From the NCBI RefSeq assembly GCF_014489595.1, contig NZ_CP060790.1, forward strand, positions 2,046,001 to 2,110,000: 64,000 bases of DNA, written 5' to 3'. Under the pieces are notes generated by a model, which was given only the letters and a program-made list of their open reading frames with translations, was not told the DNA's origin and ran no database searches. The DNA is from Paenacidovorax monticola (lineage in GTDB: Bacteria > Pseudomonadota > Gammaproteobacteria > Burkholderiales > Burkholderiaceae_C). Of this stretch, positions 57,857 through 64,000 are shown in pieces. Each line of letters starts with the position of its first letter. Within the stretch, counting starts at the first letter, position 1. The translations under genes and the position numbers were made by a program.

Positions 57857-59481
57857 GTGCATCCACGAACGCCTGCCCCGTCCATGTCCCGCCGGGGCAC
57901 CCTGCTGGCCGCCCTGGGGGCCACACTGCTGGCCGCCTGCGCGCAAGGGCCCCTGGGGCCGGCCGATCCGGCGGCGCCGGCGCGCGCCCGGGCCCAGGCC
58001 GAACTCCAAGCCCGCCTCCCCCCGCTCCCCTTGATGCTGCCGCACGCCAGCGCTGGCTGGACCGCGTGGCCTGGGGCGCCAGCGCCGGCGGCCACGCCGC
58101 GCTGCAGGCACAGGGCCTGCCCGCCTGGCTCGCGCAGCAGCTGTATCCACCGTCGGCCGTGCTGCCCGCCGAGGCCCAGGCGCAGATCGACGCACTGCGC
58201 ATTGGGCGCGAGCCTTTCGCGCCCATGGCCATCGCCCTGGAAGCACAGCGTCAGGCTGCCGACGCCCAGCCCGATGACGAAGCCAAACGCGCCGCGCGCC
58301 AGGCTTACCAGCAGGAGCTGAACCGCCTCGCGCGCGAGGCGCAGCAGCGCTTCGTGCTGCGCGCGCTGTACTCACCGAACCAGTTGCAGGAGCAGATGAC
58401 CTGGTTCTGGATGAACCACTTCAACGTGAACCTGCGCAAGGCCAACCTGCGCGCCCTGCTGGCCGACTACGAGGACCAGGCCATCCGCCCCCACGCGCTG
58501 GGGCGCTTCCGCGACCTGCTCGGCGCCAGCCTGCGCCACCCGGCCATGCTGCGCTACCTGGACAACGCGCAGAACGCCTCCGCGCGCATCAACGAGAACT
58601 ACGCGCGCGAACTCATGGAGCTGCACACCCTGGGCGTGGGCAGCGGCTACACCCAGGCCGACGTGCAGGAACTGGCGCGCGTGCTCACGGGCGTGGGCAT
58701 CAATCTGCGCCCGCTCGATGCCTCCCCGCCGCGCCTGCGCCCGCCGTTGCAGGCCGACTACCGGCGCGACGGCCTGTTCGAGTTCAACCCCGCGCGGCAC
58801 GACTACGGCGCCAAGACCCTACTGGGCCAACCCCTGCGCCAGCAGGGCATGGCCGAGGTGAACGAGGCGCTCGACCGGCTCGCGCGCGCGCCCGCCACCG
58901 CACGCTTCATCGCGCACAAGCTGGCCGTCTTCTTTGTAGCCGACGAGCCACCGCCCGCGCTCGTCGCACGCATGGCCGAGCGCTTCGAGCGCAGCGACGG
59001 CGACATCGCGGCCACGCTGGCCACGCTGTTCGCCGCACCCGAATTCACGGCCTCGCTGGGCAGAAAATTCCGCGATCCCGTGCACTACGCGCTCGCCAGC
59101 GTGCGCCTGGCCTACGGCGACCGCGTGGTGCAGAACCCTGAACCGCTGCTGGGCTGGATCAACCGCATGGGCCAGCCGCTGTACGCCCACGAAACGCCCG
59201 ACGGCTACCCACTCACACAATCGGCCTGGGCCAGCGCCGGGCAGATGACCACGCGCTTCGAGATCGCGCGCGCCCTGGGCGCCAGTGGTGCGGTGCTGTT
59301 CCGCACGGCGCCCGGAGCCCCGCTGGAGCAGCCGCCCTACCCGCCCCTGTCAGCCTCGCCCGTGGTGCAGGCCTGGCTGCCATCGCTCGGCCCCGATACC
59401 CGCACCGCCCTGGCACAGGCCAGGACCCCGCAAGACTGGAACACCTACCTGCTCGCCGCGCCCGAGATGATGCTGCGCTAG
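57857..59481 (+). CDS. DUF1800 lipoprotein, with apparent 1-base deletion
   Basis: About 541 residues. Signal peptide with RRGTLLAALGATLLAAC, a lipobox, so a lipoprotein. The DUF1800 body has QQRFVLRALYSPNQLQEQMTWFWMNHFNV, ARINENYARELMELHTLGVGSGY and TQADVQELARVLTGV. Function is unknown; members usually sit next to a DUF1501 gene, as here. The frame shifts at a six-C run (58018-58023); one more C joins the signal peptide to the body. I chose GTG 57857, which has AAGAGG upstream; ATG 57884 is the alternative. Confidence 0.85.
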
Positions 59482-59529
59482 CCACTACCAAAAACATAGC
59501 TACCCGCGCCCGCCCTTCTGCGCAATAGA
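59481..59529 (-). repeat. AGCTA stem-loop repeat, copy 8
   Basis: On the minus strand TTGCGCAGAAGGGCGGGCGC then GGGTAGCTATGTTTTTGGTAG. It directly follows the DUF1800 stop codon. Confidence 0.6.
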
Positions 59530-59544
59530 CCCTTTCATTCAAGG

Positions 59545-60777
59545 ATGTACGCCATGCGACGCCGACAGCTGCTCCAGACTCTCGCCACCGGCGCCCTGGC
59601 CAGCGTGGCCGGCGCACGCGCCTGGGCCACCCCGGCACAGGGCCATGCCCGCCTGCTGCTGGTGTTCCTGCGCGGCGCCTACGACTGCGCCAGCCTGCTC
59701 GTCCCCACGGCGCGCGAGGCGCGCGATTTCTACGCGGCCAGCCGCCCGCGCATCGCCATCGCGGCGCCCGGCGAGGCCAGCGGTGCGCTGCCGCTGGACG
59801 CCACCTGGGGCCTGCACCCCGCGCTGGCCGATTCGCTGCTGCCGCTGTACGAGCGCAAGCAACTGGCCTTCATCCCCTTCGCGGGCATCAACGACCTCTC
59901 GCGCAGCCATTTCGAGACGCAGGACGCCATCGAACTCGGCCAGGCACAGGACGCGCGGCGCGACTACGGCTCGGGATTCCTGAACCGCCTCGCGGCCGTG
60001 CTCGGCGCGGGGCCGCTCGCGGCCGTGTCGCCCATGGCCTTCACCGACCAGTTGCCCATCGCGCTGCGCGGTGCGGCGCCCGCCGCCAACCTGTCGCTCG
60101 CCACCGTGGGCCGCCCCAGCGTGACGGCCGAGCACGGCCGCGTGATCGCGTCCATGTACCAGGGCACGCCGCTCGCGCAGACCGTGGCCGAAGGCTTTGG
60201 CGTGCGTGACGAGGTACTGCGCAGCCTGGAGGCCGAAATGCAGGCCGCGAGCCGCAACGCCATGGGCACCCAAGGCTTCGAGCGCGTGGCGCGGCGCATG
60301 GCCCGGCTCATGCGCGAGCGCTTCGACCTGGGCTTCGTCGACGTGGGCGGCTGGGACACCCACGTGGGCCAGGGCGGCGCCACGGGCCCGCTCGCCACAC
60401 GCCTGGCCGAGCTGGGCCGGGGCCTGGCCGGCTTTGCCGAGGAAATGGGCGACACGGCGTGGCGCGACACGGTGGTCGTCGTCGTCAGCGAATTCGGCCG
60501 CACCTTCCGCGAGAACGGCAACCAGGGCACGGACCACGGCCACGGCACCGTCTACTGGGTGCTGGGCGGGGGCCTCGCGGCCCAGGCCGGGGGGCGCGTG
60601 CTGGGCGAGCAGGTGGCGCTGTCGCCCCAGGCGCTGTTCCAGAACCGCGACTACCCCGTGCTCAACGAATACCGCGCCGTGCTGGGCGGCTTGTTTGCAC
60701 GGCTGTACGGACTGTCGCCCGCGCAGGTGGGGCGCGTGTTCGCGGGCGTGCGGCCCCTCGACCTGGGCCTGATGTGA
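59545..60777 (+). CDS. DUF1501 exported protein
   Basis: 410 residues. N-terminal MRRRQLLQTLATGALASVAG is a twin-arginine-type signal. The DUF1501 fold, related to alkaline phosphatase and sulfatase enzymes, shows LLLVFLRGAYDCASLLVP, DVGGWDTHVGQGGATGPLAT and VVVVVSEFGRTFRENGNQGTDHGHG, with Asp and His residues positioned as in metal-binding phosphatases. Function unknown. It is the usual partner of DUF1800, 63 bases upstream. Confidence 0.88.
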   Translation: MYAMRRRQLLQTLATGALASVAGARAWATPAQGHARLLLVFLRGAYDCASLLVPTAREARDFYAASRPRIAIAAPGEASGALPLDATWGLHPALADSLLPLYERKQLAFIPFAGINDLSRSHFETQDAIELGQAQDARRDYGSGFLNRLAAVLGAGPLAAVSPMAFTDQLPIALRGAAPAANLSLATVGRPSVTAEHGRVIASMYQGTPLAQTVAEGFGVRDEVLRSLEAEMQAASRNAMGTQGFERVARRMARLMRERFDLGFVDVGGWDTHVGQGGATGPLATRLAELGRGLAGFAEEMGDTAWRDTVVVVVSEFGRTFRENGNQGTDHGHGTVYWVLGGGLAAQAGGRVLGEQVALSPQALFQNRDYPVLNEYRAVLGGLFARLYGLSPAQVGRVFAGVRPLDLGLM

Positions 60778-60784
60778 CGGCGTT

Positions 60785-60806
60785 AATTTCTGTATTGACA
60801 GAAATT
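60785..60806. promoter_or_regulatory. GbsR-type operator 1
   Basis: AATTTCTGT-ATTG-ACAGAAATT, a perfect 9-bp inverted repeat. It overlaps the -35 box of the gbsR-like gene, the position of an autorepressor site. A matching 22-bp site lies before the next gene. Confidence 0.7.
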
Positions 60807-60822
60807 ACTGACCATCTACACT
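60795..60822 (+). promoter_or_regulatory. Promoter of the gbsR-like gene
   Basis: TTGACA, 16 bases, TACACT. The -10 box ends six bases before the ATG, so the transcript would start at or next to the A of the ATG and be leaderless. Confidence 0.55.
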
Positions 60823-60828
60823 GGCGGC

Positions 60829-61377
60829 ATGCAACTGAGTCCGATCGCCGAACGTTTCGTGGTCCACTGGGGAGAGATGGGTAGCAGCTGGGGCGTGAAC
60901 CGCACCGTGGCCCAGATCCATGCCCTGCTGTTCTTCCACGGCCGCCCGTTGCACGCCGAGGAGCTGGCCGAAACGCTGGGCGTGGCGCGCTCCAACGTGA
61001 GCACCAGCCTCAAGGAGCTGATCAACTGGCAGCTCATCCGCACCACCCATGTGCTGGGCGACCGGCGCGACTACTTCGAAACCTCGTCCGACGTGTGGGA
61101 GTTGTTTCGCACCGTGGTGCGCGAGCGCAAGCTGCGCGAGTTCGACCCTACCACGCGCATGCTGCGCGAGCTCGTGGCCCAGCCCGGCTTCGGGGCCGAG
61201 ACGCCTGACGCCCAGGACCGCGTGCGCGAGACCCTCAAGCTCATGGATGCGCTAGGCTCCTGGGCCGACGAGATGCTGCGCCTGTCGCCCTCCACGCTGG
61301 AGAAGGTGCTGCGCCTGGGCGCGAGCGTGCAGCGCTTCGTGCGCTCCGACAACGGCCGCAACGAGGCGGCACCCTGA
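60829..61377 (+). CDS. GbsR/MarR-type transcriptional regulator
   Basis: 182-residue winged-helix protein of the GbsR group: RFVVHWGEMGSSWGVNRTVAQIHALL at the start, the helix-turn-helix AEELAETLGVARSNVSTSLKEL and the wing VLGDRRDYFETSSDVWELFR. Most likely represses its own promoter and the following operon: two matching 22-bp palindromes lie upstream of this gene and of the next one. The effector is unknown; only some family members bind choline, and there are no betaine genes here. Confidence 0.9.
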   Translation: MQLSPIAERFVVHWGEMGSSWGVNRTVAQIHALLFFHGRPLHAEELAETLGVARSNVSTSLKELINWQLIRTTHVLGDRRDYFETSSDVWELFRTVVRERKLREFDPTTRMLRELVAQPGFGAETPDAQDRVRETLKLMDALGSWADEMLRLSPSTLEKVLRLGASVQRFVRSDNGRNEAAP

Positions 61378-61400
61378 GTGGCGCCCCTTTTTTGCCCTTG

Positions 61401-61422
61401 AATTTCTTTTTTTTCTGAAATT
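61401..61422. promoter_or_regulatory. GbsR-type operator 2
   Basis: AATTTC, 10 bases, GAAATT: same arm sequence and total length (22 bp) as operator 1, and both are followed by ACT. It lies 18 bases upstream of the DCC gene, so it could allow separate control of the rest of the operon. Confidence 0.6.
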
Positions 61423-61440
61423 ACTTCAACGGAGAAAACC

Positions 61441-61905
61441 ATGAACACCGCGCCGGCCTGCTACCCGCTCACGATCTACTACGAATCGGCCTGCCCCCTG
61501 TGCCGCGCCGAGATGACCAACCTGATGCTGCGCAACCAAGCGGGGCTGTTGCGATTCGAAGATGTATCGGCACCGGGCTTCGCGAGCCCCCTGCCCGGCG
61601 TCTCGCTGGCCGACCTGCTCACGCTGATCCACGCGCGGCGCGCCGACGGCGCCGTGGTGCGCGGCGTGGAAGTGTTCCGCCTGGCCTACCAGGCCGTGGG
61701 CCTCCCCGGTGTGGCGCGCGCGCTGCGGCTGCCGGGGTTGCGCGGCCTGGCAGAGCGCGCCTACCCGGTGCTCGCGCGCAACCGCCACCGCATTCCGCGC
61801 CGGCTGGTAGGCTGGCTGTTCGAGACCGCGGCCCGGCGCGCGGCCGAACGCAGCGCACGCACCACGCGCTGCGCGCCCGACGGGGAATGCCGCCTGCCCC
61901 GCTGA
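61441..61905 (+). CDS. DCC-family thiol-disulfide oxidoreductase-like protein (DUF393)
   Basis: 154 residues. The N-terminal CxxC motif is visible as YYESACPLCRAEM, in the DUF393/DCC pattern; further residues FEDVSAPGF and VRGVEVFRLAYQAVG are typical. Thought to be redox-active but not biochemically defined. First structural gene after the gbsR-like regulator. The C-terminal ~40 residues are rich in Arg. Confidence 0.85.
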   Translation: MNTAPACYPLTIYYESACPLCRAEMTNLMLRNQAGLLRFEDVSAPGFASPLPGVSLADLLTLIHARRADGAVVRGVEVFRLAYQAVGLPGVARALRLPGLRGLAERAYPVLARNRHRIPRRLVGWLFETAARRAAERSARTTRCAPDGECRLPR

Positions 61906-61945
61906 CGCATTTCCGGCGGTCCACTCGATCCAGGAGGTATCCACC

Positions 61946-62812
61946 ATGCGCATCCTCGTCTGCGGCGGCACCGGCTTCATCGGCCGCCATATCGTCCAGG
62001 CCCTGCGGGCCGCGGGCCACGAGCCCGTGCTGCGCAGCCGCCACACCACACCCGCGCTCGACTACGTGCAGGCCACCGACGCCGGCGCATGGCACGCGCA
62101 CCTTGAAGGCATCGACGCCGCCGTCAACGCCGTGGGCGTACTGCGCGACAGTGCCACACGCCCCATGGCGGCCGTGCACGACGCCGCGCCGCGCGCGCTG
62201 TTCGACGCCTGTGCCGAGGCCGGCGTGCGCCGCGTGGTCCATATCTCGGCCCTGGGCATCGAGGGCAATCCCACCCGCTACGCAAGCACCAAGCGCGCGG
62301 CCGACGCGCACTTGCTCGCGCTCACGCAGGCCGGCCGGCTCGACGGCACGGTGGTGCGGCCCAGCGTGGTGTTTGGCGCAGGAGGCAACAGCAGCCAGCT
62401 GTTCCTGACGCTCGCGCGCCTGCCCGTGCTGCTGCTGCCGCGCCCCGTGCAGCGCGCCCGCGTGCAGCCCGTGGCGGTGCGCGATCTCGCCGAGGCCGTG
62501 GCCCGGCTTGTGCAGGAGAGCGCCCACCCAGGCATCGTCGAATTGGGTGGCCCGCGCGCCCTGCCGCTGGGCGAACTCATCGCATCGCTGCGCGCGCAGC
62601 AGGGCCATGGGCTGGCCCGCGTGGGTACGCTGCCCGACTGGGCCACGCAGGCCAGCGCCCGCGCCGGCGACTGGGTGCCGGTATCGCCCTGGTGCAGCGA
62701 AACCCTGGCCCTGCTCGCCACCGACAACGTGACCGACCCGCGCACGCTGGTGGCACTGCTCGGCCGCCCCGGCGTGGCGCCCGAGCAGCTCGTTGCCACA
62801 CTGCATGCCTGA
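61946..62812 (+). CDS. NAD(P)-binding SDR/NmrA-like protein
   Basis: 288 residues, atypical short-chain dehydrogenase. Rossmann motif GGTGFIGRHIVQAL at the N-terminus, VNAVGVLRD and VVHISALGIEGNPTRYASTKRAAD with the YxxxK pair, and VVRPSVVFGAGGNSSQLFL. Related to the NDUFA9-like and YbjT-like groups, whose members often bind NAD(P)H without known catalysis. Third gene of the gbsR-like operon; the ATG follows AGGAGG. Confidence 0.87.
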   Translation: MRILVCGGTGFIGRHIVQALRAAGHEPVLRSRHTTPALDYVQATDAGAWHAHLEGIDAAVNAVGVLRDSATRPMAAVHDAAPRALFDACAEAGVRRVVHISALGIEGNPTRYASTKRAADAHLLALTQAGRLDGTVVRPSVVFGAGGNSSQLFLTLARLPVLLLPRPVQRARVQPVAVRDLAEAVARLVQESAHPGIVELGGPRALPLGELIASLRAQQGHGLARVGTLPDWATQASARAGDWVPVSPWCSETLALLATDNVTDPRTLVALLGRPGVAPEQLVATLHA

Positions 62813-62821
62813 AGACCCCGC

Positions 62822-63211
62822 ATGGACCGCCACCCACCATCCCCCGACACCCGCTGGCTGCGGGCCAGCCTCGTCACTGTCTGGTTGGTCACGGCCCTGG
62901 CCAGCGCCATCGAGTTCCACGGCCAAAGCACCGCGCTGCTCCAGCAGTCCGGCATCACGCACGGCGGCCTGCAGGCCATGCTGATCGGTGGCGGCATCGC
63001 CGCCGACCTGGCCGTGGGGCTGGCGCTGTGGCTGCGCCCCGGCCGCGCGAGCTATGGCGCCGCGCTCCTGCTCATGGCGGCAATGACCGCCATGGCCACG
63101 CTGCTGCAGCCCGCGCTGTGGCTGCACCCGCTGGGGCCGCTGCTCAAGAACCTGCCCATCGCCGCCCTGCTCGTCCACCTGCTGCGCCAGGAAGAAAAGA
63201 CCGCGCCATGA
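62822..63211 (+). CDS. DoxX-like four-helix membrane protein
   Basis: 129 residues with four predicted transmembrane helices (VTVWLVTALASAIEF, GIAADLAVGLALWL, SYGAALLLMAAMTAMATLL, LLKNLPIAALLVHLL). The pattern and its neighbours, an SDR protein and a DUF2269 protein, fit the DoxX-like family often found in this gene set. Its TGA overlaps the next ATG (ATGA), so translation is coupled. Function unknown. Confidence 0.78.
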   Translation: MDRHPPSPDTRWLRASLVTVWLVTALASAIEFHGQSTALLQQSGITHGGLQAMLIGGGIAADLAVGLALWLRPGRASYGAALLLMAAMTAMATLLQPALWLHPLGPLLKNLPIAALLVHLLRQEEKTAP

Positions 63212-63687
63212 ACACCTACCTGCTGCTCAAGACCCTGCACATCGTCTCCAGCGTGCTCCTGGTGGGCACCGGGCTGGGGTCGGCCTTCTACCTGTTCTTC
63301 GCCAACCGCAGCGGCAGCGTGGCCGCGCAGGCCGTGGTGGGCCAACTCGTGGTGCGCGCGGACTGGTGGTTCACCACGCCCGCCGTGCTCGTGCAGCCCG
63401 CCAGCGGCATCGCGCTCGCGCACCTCGCGGGCTGGCCTCTGACCACGCCCTGGCTCGCGCTCTCGCTGGGCCTGTATCTGTTCGCGGGGGCCTGCTGGCT
63501 GCCCGTGGTGGCGCTGCAGATGCGCATGGCACGCCTGGCCCATGCGGCCCACACCCAGGGCGCGGCACTGCCCACGCAGTACCGCCGGCTGCAGCGCTGG
63601 TGGGAAGGCCTGGGCTACCCGGCCTTCGCGGCCATGGCGGTGGTGTACTACCTCATGGTCAACAAGCCCGCGCTCTGGGGCGGCTGA
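63208..63687 (+). CDS. DUF2269 membrane protein
   Basis: 159 residues, four transmembrane helices. The DUF2269 hallmarks are the start YLLLKTLHIVSSVLLVGTGLGSAFY and the centre ADWWFTTPAVLVQPASGIAL, with a C-terminal RWWEGLGYPAFAAMAVVYYL. His and Trp residues in the helices hint at haem or quinone binding, but no function is known. Last gene of the gbsR-like operon; its 3' end overlaps the convergent racemase gene by 40 bp. Confidence 0.86.
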   Translation: MNTYLLLKTLHIVSSVLLVGTGLGSAFYLFFANRSGSVAAQAVVGQLVVRADWWFTTPAVLVQPASGIALAHLAGWPLTTPWLALSLGLYLFAGACWLPVVALQMRMARLAHAAHTQGAALPTQYRRLQRWWEGLGYPAFAAMAVVYYLMVNKPALWGG

Positions 63688-64000
63688 TCCCTCGCATAGG
63701 CATGGCGCGCCAGCGCCTCGGCCAGCACGGCCGAAGGGTTCACGAGCTCGATGCCGTCGGGCCCCGCATCGAGCGCCAGCGGGATCTCGGTGCAGCCCAT
63801 CACGAGCGCGCCCACGCCGTGGCGCTCGCGCAGCGCACGGGCCACGGCCTCGAAATGCCGGCGCGCCAGGGCATAGTCGCCCGCCTTCACGCCGTCGTAG
63901 ATGCCGCGCATGAGCAGGTCGCGCTCGGCCTCGGTGGGCAGCACGCACAAGATGCCGTGCAGCGCCAGCTCGCGCTGGTACAGCCCCGCCGCATAGGCGC
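63648..64000 (-). CDS. Aspartate/glutamate racemase family protein (5' part missing)
   Basis: C-terminal ~117 residues of a racemase; the start lies beyond the window. Visible: LHGILCVLPTEAERDLLMRG, GDYALARRHFEAVARALRERHG and the second catalytic Cys in VGALVMGCTEIPLALD. It resembles the complete racemase at 29.7 kb in type. The stop codon lies within the convergent DUF2269 gene. Confidence 0.85.
   Translation of the reverse strand, partial: AYAAGLYQRELALHGILCVLPTEAERDLLMRGIYDGVKAGDYALARRHFEAVARALRERHGVGALVMGCTEIPLALDAGPDGIELVNPSAVLAEALARHAYARDQPPQSAGLLTMR

Overview
The window is high-GC chromosomal DNA from a betaproteobacterium, most likely a member of the Comamonadaceae close to Acidovorax, Alicycliphilus or Melaminivora. 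This rests on gene content and order (divergent rluC/rne, argH beside a LytS/LytTR pair, a TTT receptor, IPTL-CTERM proteins) and on a degenerate 'AGCTA...TAGC' stem-loop repeat that I associate with this family. I see no rRNA, tRNA, CRISPR array or intact insertion sequence.

Layout. 0-9 kb: partial rluC, a long rne leader, rne, yaaA, a prolyl-4-hydroxylase-like dioxygenase, queF and a PAS/GGDEF diguanylate cyclase. 9-16.3 kb: an Aer-like chemoreceptor, dinB, two EamA transporters, a di-haem cytochrome c and an lldD-type FMN dehydrogenase. 16.4-21.9 kb: a purine catabolism operon (xdhA, xdhB, AzgA-type permease). 22-24.4 kb: a yfiR-yfiN-yfiB cyclic-di-GMP operon. 24.5-37.4 kb, mostly minus strand: a two-domain methylglyoxal synthase overlapping pbpC, small metabolic genes (DUF3079, RibD/DHFR-like, P-loop kinase, csaA, racemase, GNAT) and a 2003-residue alpha-2-macroglobulin. 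37.5-41.9 kb: TTT receptor, argH, LytS/LytTR pair. 41.9-51 kb is the accessory-looking part: a globin, an AraC regulator with 21-bp-spaced TGTCGC-N8-AA operators, three tandem IPTL-CTERM surface proteins and a damaged chrB with chrA. 51-53 kb: an exported PLP enzyme with an exported RidA. 53-55.8 kb: an unusually AT-rich control region and a cache-domain kinase with a NarL-type regulator. 55.8-60.8 kb: a ZIP transporter, a Tat dienelactone hydrolase and a DUF1800/DUF1501 pair. 60.8-64 kb: a GbsR-type regulator with two matching operators, leading a DCC/SDR/DoxX-like/DUF2269 operon, then a partial racemase.

Two things cut across the annotation. First, at least eleven genes, including the housekeeping genes rne and argH, carry what look like single-base deletions, most of them in short C or G runs. 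This points to homopolymer undercalling in the assembly rather than mass gene decay, so I give those genes their full intended extents. Second, eight degenerate copies of one stem-loop repeat are spread over 53 kb. One lies in frame inside pbpC, one supplies the 3' end of an IPTL-CTERM gene and one carries the start codon of the ZIP gene.
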